A stretch of 64,000 nt of DNA from Gammaproteobacteria bacterium (lineage in GTDB: Bacteria > Pseudomonadota > Gammaproteobacteria > Pseudomonadales > Azotimanducaceae), in assembly GCA_012269545.1 (NCBI GenBank), contig JAAXKB010000028.1:101481-165480 (forward strand), written 5' to 3'. The notes under the pieces were generated by a model. It made no database searches. It was not told where the DNA came from and saw only the letters and a program-made list of their open reading frames with translations. Position numbers and translations under genes: made by a program. Below, piece by piece: positions 35,127-43,896 of the stretch (the stretch's first letter is position 1; the number at the start of each line of letters is the position of its first letter).

Positions 35127-36140
35127 ATGACCTCGCCCCCCTACTCAGTCGATTTACGCAGCGATACGCTGACCTTGCCATCGTCCGGTATGCGTAAGGC
35201 CATGTATGAAGCTCCGGTGGGGGACGATGTTTATGGTGAGGATCCTACAGTCAATGAGCTACAGGACTATGCGGCCGCTCTTCTCGACAAAGAAGCTGCT
35301 TTATTCGCGCCAAGCGGCACCCAGTCGAATCTGCTGGCGCTTTTTGCCCACTGTGATCGAGGAGACGAATATCTGGTGGGTGATAATGCCCACACCTTCC
35401 GCTACGAAGGCGGCGGAGCCGCCGTATTAGGCAGCATTTCGCCCCAGCCGCTGCCCATGGCATTTGATGGCACGATGAGTCTTGGTGATCTTGAAGCCGC
35501 GATTAAGCCTGCAGATTTTCACTTTGCGCGCAGTCGCGTGATTTGTTTGGAGAATACTCACAGCGGCGAGCCGCTTCCTCTGGGCTACGCTGAGGCCGTA
35601 GCATCGTTGGGTGAGCGGCGCAGTCTCGCCATGCACCTTGATGGTGCTCGGCTTTTCAACGCGGCGCTGGCGCAAAACCGGACTCCTGCCGCGCTAGCGG
35701 CACCCTTCGACAGCGTCTCGGTCTGTCTTTCGAAAGGTTTGGGCGCTCCAGTGGGTTCGGTTTTGGTGGGTTCGCAGACGCTGATTGATGAAGCCAAGCG
35801 TTGGCGAAAGGTTCTGGGCGGCGGCATGCGGCAGGCTGGAGTCATAGCTGCCGCCGGCCTCTATGCGCTGAAACATCAAATCGATGACTTAGCGCAAGAT
35901 CATCGGCACGCTGAGCAACTGGCCCAATGCCTCACAGATAACTTTGGCGATAGTGCCGTTCGTACGGCAACGAACATGGTGCATCTGAGCCTGCCGGAAG
36001 AAACCTACTTGAGCCTCGCAGAGCACTTGGGCGAGAGCGGGATTCGAGTGGGACGACCCCGCTGGGTCCTGCATCGAGACATCAGTTCCGATGCCTTAGC
36101 AGCTCTCTGCCGCGCTATTCAAGGTTTCAGCACCGACTAG
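35127..36140 (+). CDS. ltaE: Low-specificity threonine aldolase-type PLP enzyme
   Basis: A 337-residue PLP enzyme that cleaves L-threonine/allo-threonine to glycine and acetaldehyde. Motifs are DLRSDTLTLPSSGMRKAM, VGDDVYGEDPTVNELQ, FAPSGTQSNLLAL, ENTHSGEPLPLGY, HLDGARLFNAAL and the PLP-lysine segment CLSKGLGAPVGSVLVG. ATG 35127 fits homologues better than a GTG at 35094, which would lie inside the terminator stem. Confidence 0.92.
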   Translation: MTSPPYSVDLRSDTLTLPSSGMRKAMYEAPVGDDVYGEDPTVNELQDYAAALLDKEAALFAPSGTQSNLLALFAHCDRGDEYLVGDNAHTFRYEGGGAAVLGSISPQPLPMAFDGTMSLGDLEAAIKPADFHFARSRVICLENTHSGEPLPLGYAEAVASLGERRSLAMHLDGARLFNAALAQNRTPAALAAPFDSVSVCLSKGLGAPVGSVLVGSQTLIDEAKRWRKVLGGGMRQAGVIAAAGLYALKHQIDDLAQDHRHAEQLAQCLTDNFGDSAVRTATNMVHLSLPEETYLSLAEHLGESGIRVGRPRWVLHRDISSDALAALCRAIQGFSTD

Positions 36141-36158
36141 CAGCATCGCTGCGCAGGG

Positions 36159-37388
36159 CTAGACAAGATAGACCAAGCCGACAATCGCGCCGGTGATCAA
36201 GTTGACTAAGGTGCCGCAGATTACGGATTTGGGCGCGATGCTCAAATACTCGCTTTTTCGCTCGGGCACCAAGACCGATAACCCGCCAATTAAAATACCA
36301 AGGCTGCCAACATTGGCGAAACCGCAAAGAGCGTAGAGCATGATCAGCCGGGAGTGTTCGGAAAAAAGATCGGCACTGGCAGCAAACTGCACGTAGGCCA
36401 TTACCTCGTTAAGCACGACCTTTGTGCCCAAAAGCGATCCCGCCAATCCGGCCTGCTCCCAAGGAATGCCGATCAACCACGCCAGCGGCGCAAACGCAAA
36501 CCCTAGAATCGATTCAATGGTCAAAGTTTCAGTACCCGCCAGGCCACCGAGAATCATGTTGCCCAGCGCGACGAAACTGATGAGGACTAACAACATAGCG
36601 CCGATATTGACTGCCATGGCCAAACCATCTTGAGTACCGCGAGTCAGGGCATCCATTGACGAGTCATAGCTCAAGGCAATATCTGAAGGACTAATCTCGA
36701 TGTTCTTCGTTTCCGGGATGAACAGGCGTGAAAGATAAATTGCCCCAATGGCGTTGATCATGGACGCTCCGACAATATGTCCGACAACGCCATCCAAAAT
36801 ATCGCCCAATACCGCGGCAAATAAAATCATAACCGTGCCGGCTACGGTCGCCATGCCAAGCGACATCACGGTAAAAAACTCTGAGCGGGTTAATTGACTT
36901 AGGTAGGCGCGGATGACCATGGGCGTCTCAATCATGCCAAGAAAGAGGCTCGCCGCTGCGGCGGTGGCCACGGTGCCGCTGATGTGGAATGTTTTGCGCA
37001 ACGCCCAACTTAACCCCTTGACCAGAGTAGGCAGCACCCGCCAATGCCAAAGCAAGGCGACCACGACCGAGAACACTACGACTTGAGGCAGCACTCGAAA
37101 AGCAAAGATGTAGGGCGACTGGGTGATGGATGGAACTGGGAAATCGCCGCCACCCAAGAAGCCGAACATGAACATGGTGCCAGCCGTTGTAGCCTCACCG
37201 ACTGCACTGACAAACCCGTTGATCGTCAGCAGAACTCCGCTCAGCCATGGAGCGCGCAGAAAGAGCGCGGCTAAAATACCTTGAATGACGATGCCAATGA
37301 AAACGAAGCGCCATGAAATGGCTCCTCTGTTCTCGCTCATCAACCAAGACAGTGCCAGCAGTACGATAATTCCGAGAAGCGCTTGCAT
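36159..37388 (-). CDS. NupC/CNT-family concentrative nucleoside transporter
   Basis: A 409-residue inner-membrane cation-coupled nucleoside carrier. The CNT segments FMFGFLGGGDFPV, FAFRVLPQVVVFSVVVALLWH, LFLGMIETPMVIRAYL, SLGMATVAGTVMILFAAVLG, GTKVVLNEVMAYVQF and LCGFANVGSLGILIGGL are all present. I start it at ATG 37388, 8 bases after the end of the phosphopantetheinyl transferase gene; an in-frame ATG at 37448 would overlap that gene. Likely co-transcribed with it. Confidence 0.92.
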   Translation of the reverse strand: MQALLGIIVLLALSWLMSENRGAISWRFVFIGIVIQGILAALFLRAPWLSGVLLTINGFVSAVGEATTAGTMFMFGFLGGGDFPVPSITQSPYIFAFRVLPQVVVFSVVVALLWHWRVLPTLVKGLSWALRKTFHISGTVATAAAASLFLGMIETPMVIRAYLSQLTRSEFFTVMSLGMATVAGTVMILFAAVLGDILDGVVGHIVGASMINAIGAIYLSRLFIPETKNIEISPSDIALSYDSSMDALTRGTQDGLAMAVNIGAMLLVLISFVALGNMILGGLAGTETLTIESILGFAFAPLAWLIGIPWEQAGLAGSLLGTKVVLNEVMAYVQFAASADLFSEHSRLIMLYALCGFANVGSLGILIGGLSVLVPERKSEYLSIAPKSVICGTLVNLITGAIVGLVYLV

Positions 37389-37396
37389 GGTTGGCG

Positions 37397-38062
37397 TTAT
37401 TCCTGAATCGAAAAAAATGTCAGCACGTGTTCGTTGGTCAGGCGCCAATGCCCGATGCCGGATTCTAGCGCCTTGTTGAGGTCATGCGAACCATGATATT
37501 GGATACGAAACTGCTGATGGGCCCAGTCCAATTTGATACTGGCTTCTTGAAAGCCGATAAACGTGGCCCCGATAGGGAAAATCGCCTTGTATCCAGCTTC
37601 TTTAGCAGAAAACGTGATGGCGGCCGCGGTATCAGGCTGCGTGTTAAAGGCGTCGATTTCGTCTGGCCGAAACAGCGCTGGGAACAGCTTGTTTGTGATC
37701 CGGTCAATGGCCTCAATGTCTACACCAATACTGCGGAACTGCGTCGACACGCCGGCGAATGCCCACTCTCGACAGTGGCTGATACTTCCACATTGGCCCG
37801 GCGGCCAGAGAGGTGAACGATTCACGCGCAAGATTGGCTGCTCCTCTAAACCCAACAGGCGTTGTGCTATGTGGGCACTGTGCCTGCCTGACGTGAAATC
37901 CATCAGGCGTTGGCTACTCATGCTGTCGGCAAGCTCGCTTTCTTCTGTCAGCAGTCGTGCATGGGGAGCGCCGTTAACAACGAGGGCGAGCGCCGTATCA
38001 TCAAGTATTGGCCAGCTTGGCTGCGCGTTGCGCAGGCTGTGGTCCTCACAATGCCACTGCAT
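37397..38062 (-). CDS. 4'-phosphopantetheinyl transferase (EntD/Sfp superfamily)
   Basis: A 221-residue enzyme transferring phosphopantetheine from CoA to carrier proteins. Motifs in order: CGSISHCREWAFAGVS, SIGVDIEAIDR (metal-binding Asp) and TFSAKEAGYKAIFP (the W/F-SxKEAxxK signature). No polyketide or peptide synthetase is nearby, so it may serve distant carrier proteins or fatty acid synthesis. Divergent from the CPT-like gene. Confidence 0.9.
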   Translation of the reverse strand: MQWHCEDHSLRNAQPSWPILDDTALALVVNGAPHARLLTEESELADSMSSQRLMDFTSGRHSAHIAQRLLGLEEQPILRVNRSPLWPPGQCGSISHCREWAFAGVSTQFRSIGVDIEAIDRITNKLFPALFRPDEIDAFNTQPDTAAAITFSAKEAGYKAIFPIGATFIGFQEASIKLDWAHQQFRIQYHGSHDLNKALESGIGHWRLTNEHVLTFFSIQE

Positions 38063-38164
38063 ATTGATCCTAAGTCTTTGCGTTGCGGGTCAGGGTCAGT
38101 ATCCTGCACTGCCCTCTCCGCAGGGTAAACGCCGTCTCATCAAAGACTTTTTGGGGAAAACAGA

Positions 38165-38791
38165 ATGTCCAACGTGATTTTGCTTAACGGGTGCTCCAGC
38201 GCGGGTAAAACCACGTTGGCGTTGGCCCTACAAAATCAACTTAAAGAGCCCTACCAGCATATTGCGCTAGATCAGTTCCGTGACGGAATGCCTAGCCGCG
38301 TTAGGGGGTTAAACTCTCCTGCCGGAGATCCGGGCGCATCTGGCCTAAATGTGGTGCCAGAAGAGCGGAACGGAGAATGGGTCACTCATATTCGATTTGG
38401 AGACTATGGCGAGCGGGTACTTGCGGGCATGCGCCGTACTGTCGCCTCTCTCAATGCACTGGGCTGCAATGTCATTGTGGACGATTTGTTGTTTAAACGC
38501 GCCTATTTGGACGATTACGTTGATGTACTGAATGCGGAAACAACATGGTTTATCGGGGTTAAGTGTCGTCTTGATGTAGTGCACGAGCGTGAGGCACTGC
38601 GTCCTGGGCGGTTTCCCGGAACTGCGGTATCCCACTTTGATCAAGTTCATGCTCATGGGGTCCCATACGACTTAGAAGTCGATACCAGTGACGCCAAGGC
38701 TTCGGATGTTGCTCGCTCAATTATCGCCCGGATAGGCAGTGCTCCCACCAGTTTTCGCGAGCTCCGCGCAGCAACTACTCAGGGGGGCTAA
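38165..38791 (+). CDS. Chloramphenicol phosphotransferase-like (CPT) kinase
   Basis: A 208-residue P-loop protein: NGCSSAGKTTLALALQ for ATP, ALDQFRDGMP with the Asp used as base in the CPT family, VIVDDLLFKRAYLDD, and GVKCRLDVVHEREALRPGR. The family includes a Streptomyces chloramphenicol 3-O-kinase, but most members in other bacteria have unknown substrates; drug resistance should not be assumed. GGGGA precedes ATG 38165. Its 3' end overlaps the convergent gene by 17 bases. Confidence 0.82.
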   Translation: MSNVILLNGCSSAGKTTLALALQNQLKEPYQHIALDQFRDGMPSRVRGLNSPAGDPGASGLNVVPEERNGEWVTHIRFGDYGERVLAGMRRTVASLNALGCNVIVDDLLFKRAYLDDYVDVLNAETTWFIGVKCRLDVVHEREALRPGRFPGTAVSHFDQVHAHGVPYDLEVDTSDAKASDVARSIIARIGSAPTSFRELRAATTQGG

Positions 38792-39785
38792 GCGTCAAGC
38801 GCAGCAGGTGCGCGTGGCGCATGCCGTATTCACGCTCATGAGTCAGGTAGGCGACTTCACCCTTATCGCCCGCGAAGGTAATCGCTTCACGCTGACCGAT
38901 ATAGGGTAGCGCGATGCGTTGGGGCGGCGCGGCCCAATTTCTCCGATCGTAGAGCAGTGCGTGCTCCAGCGTTGTCACGAGCAGTCGATTACCGTGCAAG
39001 CTCATGCCGGTCGGCATGGCTAAAAACGGCCACGCATCCCCATATAAGTCAGCAGCGGCTTGATCGGGCTTTTCTAACCCGTTCAAAGATGTGATTTTTT
39101 CAGCCACTCGATCAGGCGTAGGGCGCGGTGGACCAGAATTCCGGCCTAAATCCAGAGGCAAGCGATACAGCTCTATCGGCTTCGTCCGCTTGCTCATGAT
39201 GAGTATTTCGCCTTGATCGGCATCCACCGCAATGGCCTCACTGTCTCTGGGCCCGTCGGGATAGGTAAAGGTTTGGGTTTGCACCGGTTTGAGCCGCGCA
39301 TCCGGAGCAAGTTTTTCAATGTCCGGCTCTGGAATAATTGTATAGGAGACCTGCCCTCGCACCGCGAAGTTATCACCAATATCTGCGACCAGCAGGTACG
39401 GGTTTTGTTCCCAGACAAAACTGGTCATGGCTTCCCAGTCCGAGGGCTTCGGCATGTCGAGCATCCAACTGCCCAAGTGTTTCCCCGACGTGGATAAGGC
39501 GAACAGTTCGGCGTTGCCGCCGCTGTCATTCATCGACCAAAGGACATTTTGCTGCCGCTTACTGGCAGCCAAGCCGCTGGATTCGTTTAAACCTCTCGAT
39601 TCAATCACCCCAGCCCACTCTACCCTCGAATGAGGCGCTAACTCTTCAGCCTGAACCGTAACTATCTCGCAAAACAGGAGCGCGCCAGCGAAACACAACG
39701 CGATCATGCCTGAGCGAGATAAAGATGGATTTTTGTCGGTTAAACACATTCGTGGGTCCGCCGAGACGATTGGGAGATCAGGCAT
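38775..39785 (-). CDS. Exported beta-propeller-like hypothetical protein
   Basis: A 336-residue protein. GGAG seven bases before ATG 39785 supports the longest form, with a hydrophobic signal MIALCFAGALLFCEIVTVQA at residues 27-46; ATG 39707 would give a conventional signal peptide. Mature sequence shows repeated short strands: LNESSGLAASKRQQNVLWSMNDSG, read in parts, SDWEAMTSFVWEQNPYLLVADIGDN, GPRDSEAIAVDADQGEILIM and REAITFAGDKGEVAYLTHE, a pattern of blade-like repeats with an Asp-Glu motif. Family name not assigned; no catalytic claim. Confidence 0.75.
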   Translation of the reverse strand: MPDLPIVSADPRMCLTDKNPSLSRSGMIALCFAGALLFCEIVTVQAEELAPHSRVEWAGVIESRGLNESSGLAASKRQQNVLWSMNDSGGNAELFALSTSGKHLGSWMLDMPKPSDWEAMTSFVWEQNPYLLVADIGDNFAVRGQVSYTIIPEPDIEKLAPDARLKPVQTQTFTYPDGPRDSEAIAVDADQGEILIMSKRTKPIELYRLPLDLGRNSGPPRPTPDRVAEKITSLNGLEKPDQAAADLYGDAWPFLAMPTGMSLHGNRLLVTTLEHALLYDRRNWAAPPQRIALPYIGQREAITFAGDKGEVAYLTHEREYGMRHAHLLRLTLSPPE

Positions 39786-39859
39786 TCTTCTGCTCCGGCT
39801 TGATCTGACAACAATGGTAGCATTGCGCTTTAAAATTTTTGAGCTTCCGGGGAGATAAT

Positions 39860-40633
39860 GTGTCCGACATGAACACGAAAGAAGATGCCATTCAGTCTCT
39901 GACAGATCTGTTGCTGGCTAGCCGGAATACGGTGTTTTTTACCGGTGCAGGTATCAGTACGGAGTCAGGCATTCCTGATTTTCGCAGCCCGGGTACGGGC
40001 CTATGGAACAAGATGAAGCCGATAGAATTTCAGGATTTTGTAAATTCGGCTGAGTCGCGTCGGGAGTCTTGGGAGCGAAAATTCGCCAACGATGTGATGA
40101 CCCGCGCAGAACCCAATGCCGGACATCTCGCCATCCATCGATGGTTTGCCTTGGGCCACGCAGGAGGCGTGATAACTCAAAACGTAGACAATCTGCACCA
40201 GCAGTCCGGCCTGGAAGATCATCAGGTGGTTGAACTGCACGGCAATGCGACTTATGCGAGCTGTCTTTCCTGCGGTGCGCGCTACGGTTTGGAAAGCATC
40301 CGAGCAGAGTTTGAACAACGCGGCGAGGTAGCTCCCTGTCCCACCTGTGGCGGGCTGATTAAAACCGCCACAATCTCCTTTGGACAAAGCATGCCGGAAG
40401 CCGAGATGGCGAAGGCCCAGCAATTTACAGAAGGCTGTGACTTAATGATCGTCCTCGGTTCATCGCTGACGGTTTACCCGGCTGCAGGCTTTCCGCAATA
40501 CGCGAAACAACTCGGTGCATCATTGGTGATCATTAATCGAGAACCAACGGATCAGGACGGCATCGCCGACCTCGTTATCCACGAATCCATTGGCGAGGTT
40601 ATGAGTCAAGCCGTGGCAAAGACAGCGCACTAG
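39860..40633 (+). CDS. Sir2-family NAD-dependent protein deacylase
   Basis: About 257 residues from GTG 39860, preceded by GGGGAGA; ATG 39869 is nearly as good. Sirtuin motifs are GAGISTESGIPDFRSPGTGLW, read in parts, TQNVDNLHQQSG, the catalytic VELHGN, zinc ligands CLSCGARY and CPTCGG, IKTATISFGQSMP, LGSSLTVYPAAGFP and INREPT. It removes acyl groups from lysines using NAD. The downstream APH-fold gene starts 4 bases after its stop, and a nicotinamide riboside salvage pair lies just beyond on the other strand. Confidence 0.93.
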   Translation: MSDMNTKEDAIQSLTDLLLASRNTVFFTGAGISTESGIPDFRSPGTGLWNKMKPIEFQDFVNSAESRRESWERKFANDVMTRAEPNAGHLAIHRWFALGHAGGVITQNVDNLHQQSGLEDHQVVELHGNATYASCLSCGARYGLESIRAEFEQRGEVAPCPTCGGLIKTATISFGQSMPEAEMAKAQQFTEGCDLMIVLGSSLTVYPAAGFPQYAKQLGASLVIINREPTDQDGIADLVIHESIGEVMSQAVAKTAH

Positions 40634-40637
40634 TTTG

Positions 40638-41519
40638 ATGCCGCTGCTCTCAAGCTTGGTGGGCTTATCTGAGACAGAACTGTGCGAGATGATCTACTCG
40701 CTCGTGCCGGATTGGCGTGGCGATGCGCTGGAGGACTTCGATTTTCTCAGCGGGGGCTACAGCAACGCCAACGTTGTTTTCACTCATCGAGGCGGACAGA
40801 GACGCGCGCGCTATGTGCTGCGTATTCCCGTGCGTGCTCAGCCCTACGTGAATCGAGCTGCTGAATCGGCATGGTACAGAGGCTTACCTGAGTCCGTGGG
40901 CGTGCGCCCGATTGCTTTGGATGTAGCCACGGGCTTAATGGTTACCGCATGGGTGGACGGTGAATTGTTAGTGGACGTATTTGCGGACAGATTTGCGCAA
41001 GGCGATCTGCTGGCTTATTTGCACACCCTACATAGCGCGTTACCTGCAGTGGCACAGCGGTACTGCGTCCCGACATTACTTCCGGCATTTGTAGAACCTA
41101 ACGCGCAGTCGCAGACATTGCTGGGCTCTCTGCCTCCTGCTTTCACTCAACAGCTGCAACCGGCGCAAAGCATCACCTGCCACAACGATCTGAACCCGTG
41201 GAACATTCTCGTCACCCAGCATGGCTGGGTTACCTTGGACTGGGAATTTGTGGGCCAAAACGATGGCCTATTCGATTTGGTCAGCCTGCACCAAGGGTTA
41301 GGGCTTGATGTAGATTCGTTGCCAAACTTGGCCAGCCGTTGGGCCAGAGACTGGGCACCTGACTACACCAGCGAACGGCTGACTCGGGCTTTCGGACATT
41401 TTTGGCTGCGGGAATGGGCTTGGGCAACGTTTCAGATGAATGCTGGTAATCGTCGTGCAGAGGTATCGGAGCAAGCGGCTGTAGCAGAGGCCATGCTCGC
41501 CCAATTGCCCCAGTTCTAG
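40638..41519 (+). CDS. APH/choline-kinase-fold phosphotransferase
   Basis: A 293-residue kinase-like protein. An N-lobe FLSGGYSNANVVFTH leads to LRIPVRAQ, then the Brenner motif CHNDLNPWNILV and the metal site LDWEFVGQNDGLFDLVSL. These place it in the aminoglycoside phosphotransferase/choline kinase/thiamine kinase superfamily; the substrate cannot be told. It probably forms an operon with the sirtuin. Its stop shares a CTAG with the convergent NadR-type gene. Confidence 0.85.
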   Translation: MPLLSSLVGLSETELCEMIYSLVPDWRGDALEDFDFLSGGYSNANVVFTHRGGQRRARYVLRIPVRAQPYVNRAAESAWYRGLPESVGVRPIALDVATGLMVTAWVDGELLVDVFADRFAQGDLLAYLHTLHSALPAVAQRYCVPTLLPAFVEPNAQSQTLLGSLPPAFTQQLQPAQSITCHNDLNPWNILVTQHGWVTLDWEFVGQNDGLFDLVSLHQGLGLDVDSLPNLASRWARDWAPDYTSERLTRAFGHFWLREWAWATFQMNAGNRRAEVSEQAAVAEAMLAQLPQF

Positions 41520-42043
41520 ATATCCAGCTTGCGTTTGATCGCGGCTAAGGCATTTTTTGCCCGGGTGCTTCCGGTGCCATCACAAATCTCATATTGGCAG
41601 CCGCGCCGCTGCAGTTGCTGCTCATAGAGTCCGAAAAGCCGCTCTCGATCCTGCGGGTTTTCGCGCAGTGGATCCAATTCCCAAGGTAGATCCGGGCGGC
41701 AAAGAAGGTAAAAACGCGGCGCTTGACTCAACCACGCTTCGTTGAACAGTGCCGGTACCGGGCCGTATTTTTCCTGCCACCAAATCGTCAGCGTGAGCAG
41801 ATCAGTATCTGCAATGCAGTGGTCACTGGTGCGAGTCCGATCCTCTAGGTCCCCTTGTGCCTGCACCAAGGCGATGAGGTCGGAAGGTCGATAGCGATAG
41901 GCCCCTTGTGCGGTATCAATAGCGCGCTGGGTTAAGTAAGCGCGGGCAATTTCTGGTAACACGGGCCATCGCAGCTGTTTTGAGAGCGCCTCGGCCAGCG
42001 TTGTTTTACCGCAGCACTCGGGACCGGTCAGCACACAGATCAT
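41516..42043 (-). CDS. NadR-type ribosylnicotinamide kinase (AAA P-loop)
   Basis: A 175-residue kinase starting at ATG 42043, whose ATGA overlaps the pnuC stop. MICVLTGPECCGKTTLAEAL is the P-loop, followed by LPEIARAYL, CIADTDLLTLTIWWQEKYG and FYLLCRPDLPWELDPLRENP, typical of the kinase domain of NadR. Coupled to the PnuC transporter, it would phosphorylate incoming nicotinamide riboside to NMN. The NMN adenylyltransferase and repressor domains of full NadR are absent. Confidence 0.88.
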   Translation of the reverse strand: MICVLTGPECCGKTTLAEALSKQLRWPVLPEIARAYLTQRAIDTAQGAYRYRPSDLIALVQAQGDLEDRTRTSDHCIADTDLLTLTIWWQEKYGPVPALFNEAWLSQAPRFYLLCRPDLPWELDPLRENPQDRERLFGLYEQQLQRRGCQYEICDGTGSTRAKNALAAIKRKLDI

Positions 42044-42642
42044 GTTGCTAGCCTGCGGCGCCAGCTCGACCAGCCCCAAACCGCCATGATCAAGTAAACG
42101 GTGTACAGGGCCGCGTAAAAGAATAAGCCGGGATCACTGCTTAATCCTTTCAGCACGTATAAGCCTATTTGCACAACGTCGATCAGAAACCAGGCGATCC
42201 AGCTGCTGAGATACTTGCGCGCACTCATCCACATGGCGACGAAGCTTGCCACAGTGGTCAGACTGTCGGCATAGGCCATGTCCGCTTGAGTGTAGCGGGC
42301 AAAGAAATAGCCCATGAACACGCTGCCCAGCAGCGTAATGAACGTTAAGACAAGCACCGCTTTAACAGTGATTCTCTGCGGCAGTAACTCACCGGCCTGC
42401 TGGCGCAGCTGCTGGCCCCCGTATAGCCAGTAATACCAGCCGTAGGCGTTCATCAGCACATAGTAGAGATTGAGCAGGACATCGGCAAAGAGCAATGCTC
42501 GGGCTACGACAATGACCGTGACCACAGCATAGAGCATGCCAATGGGAAAGGTTAGGATATGTTCCTTGATCAGCAGCCAAACGCAAAGTACGCCGCTGAC
42601 CAGCCCGGCTGCCTCAAGCCAGTTTTCCATCAAAAATGCCAC
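42040..42642 (-). CDS. pnuC: PnuC-family nicotinamide riboside transporter
   Basis: A 200-residue membrane protein with about seven helices. Conserved PnuC features: FPIGMLYAVVTVIVVARALLFAD read in parts, NLYYVLMNAYGWYYW, SSWIAWFLIDVVQIGLYVLKG and LYTVYLIMAVWGWSSW, with the tryptophans that line the substrate channel. It brings in nicotinamide riboside by facilitated diffusion trapped by the coupled kinase. Confidence 0.92.
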   Translation of the reverse strand: MAFLMENWLEAAGLVSGVLCVWLLIKEHILTFPIGMLYAVVTVIVVARALLFADVLLNLYYVLMNAYGWYYWLYGGQQLRQQAGELLPQRITVKAVLVLTFITLLGSVFMGYFFARYTQADMAYADSLTTVASFVAMWMSARKYLSSWIAWFLIDVVQIGLYVLKGLSSDPGLFFYAALYTVYLIMAVWGWSSWRRRLAT

Positions 42643-42703
42643 GCGAAACCCCAGTATGTGTTCGCCAGAGATTGCCTATCAGGGCGTCATCGCGCAACGG
42701 TTG

Positions 42704-42997
42704 TTAGGCAGAAACAGGCTCCCAGTGGCCTCGTTTTAAGATACTTGGTGACATCCATTCTTGATCAAAGGGCACCAGTGTCAGCCCGGCGGCGTCACTG
42801 GCTTGATCAAACGCCGGATAGTTGCTGCTGTCCGAGTGAGATGGCTCGGCCTCCTGCCGCCAACACGGCATATTGCGCCTCGCCGAATCGAGCATGGTCT
42901 CGGAGAACGGCAGAAATACGACACGTGGATTCGTTCCGGAGAGCTGCTTGCGGCGGAGCTCAGGCGTGCCCGGTTGAAAAGCGGTCTGTGATTTCAT
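42704..42997 (-). CDS. Hypothetical protein (97 residues)
   Basis: An open frame upstream of pnuC on the same strand, 61 bases away. It reads MKSQTAFQPGTPELRRKQLSG then NPRVVFLPFSETMLDSAR and ends HWEPVSA, a natural-looking composition with no membrane segment or signal. No family recognised. Ribosome site is weak. It could be a small soluble partner in the nicotinamide riboside operon, or a chance frame. Confidence 0.5.
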   Translation of the reverse strand: MKSQTAFQPGTPELRRKQLSGTNPRVVFLPFSETMLDSARRNMPCWRQEAEPSHSDSSNYPAFDQASDAAGLTLVPFDQEWMSPSILKRGHWEPVSA

Positions 42998-43182
42998 GCG
43001 ACTTTCTTCTTGTTAGTAGCTGCGTTACGAAGCAGTACAGCAGACGCTGGGTTAGAACTTCAGGAGAACCGATTGAGAAGCAGTTGAGGTTAATGAAGAC
43101 AATCGTGAGGGCCAGTTCTAAGAGTGCATAAAGATTGGCTAAACGAGATAGACTAGGTATCGAGATAACCAAGGATTTGGAT

Positions 43183-43884
43183 GTGGCGAAACATATTGTC
43201 ATCGTCGAAGACGACCCGGATCAGCGTTCGAACTATGCTGATGCGATTACCAACAAGGGCTATCAGGTCAGCGCGTACGGAAGCCGAGAAGAGGCCCTCG
43301 CCGGGTTTGACGTTGCCCTACCGGATCTTGCGATTTTGGACATCATTCTTGGCGACGAGGTGGATGCTGGTTTTCAGCTCTGCCGAGAACTGCTCGCCCG
43401 GTCACCGAGCCTACCCGTGATTTTTCTAACGGAACGGATTAACGAAATCGACAAGATCTCGGGGCTTCGCCTCGGTGCATGGGACTATCTGCCCAAACCG
43501 ATCTCTTTAGAGTACTTGGCTGAACGCATTTCATCCCTCTTGCGCATTAACGAAGCACGCAGTGCATTGTCGAAATCAGAGAGCGCGTCGGAAAAAAATA
43601 TCGGCGACCTTGCCTTGGATCAGGATGCCCTGCTGGTGAGTTGGAAAGGTCAGCGAATTGACCTGTCCGGCACCGAGTTTCGCATGCTGGCAAAGCTGGT
43701 GCGAGCTCCCGGTCATGCGGTGAGTTACGAAACGCTGATGAACGCAACCATGCAATCGTTGGTGACGAACAACACGATTAATACGCACATGCGGAATATC
43801 CGCAAGAAATTTGAGGCCGCTGACCAAGCGTTTGCCTGTATCAAAAGTGAGTACGGGTTCGGTTACCGCTGGACTAAGCAGTAA
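43183..43884 (+). CDS. pdsR: OmpR-type response regulator resembling PdsR
   Basis: A 233-residue regulator from GTG 43183 (AAGGA upstream); TTG codons at 43135 and 43177 are alternatives. Receiver domain: HIVIVEDDPDQRSNYADAI, phospho-acceptor in LPDLAILDIILGDE, and LGAWDYLPKPISLEYLAERI with the conserved Lys. C-terminal winged helix ends NTHMRNIRKKFEAADQAF and SEYGFGYRW. The partner kinase follows after 12 bases. The pair resembles the proteobacterial dedicated sortase system regulators; symbol is tentative. Confidence 0.75.
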   Translation: MAKHIVIVEDDPDQRSNYADAITNKGYQVSAYGSREEALAGFDVALPDLAILDIILGDEVDAGFQLCRELLARSPSLPVIFLTERINEIDKISGLRLGAWDYLPKPISLEYLAERISSLLRINEARSALSKSESASEKNIGDLALDQDALLVSWKGQRIDLSGTEFRMLAKLVRAPGHAVSYETLMNATMQSLVTNNTINTHMRNIRKKFEAADQAFACIKSEYGFGYRWTKQ

Positions 43885-43896
43885 GGCAAGCTGCCA

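Noticed and set aside
37563-38177. A 204-codon plus-strand frame opposite the phosphopantetheinyl transferase gene
   Set aside because: The minus-strand gene has clear family motifs; this frame is Ser/Arg-rich shadow.
42559-43131. A 190-codon plus-strand frame across the pnuC start region
   Set aside because: It overlaps pnuC and the 97-residue frame on the other strand and reads as Cys/Arg/Pro-rich shadow sequence.
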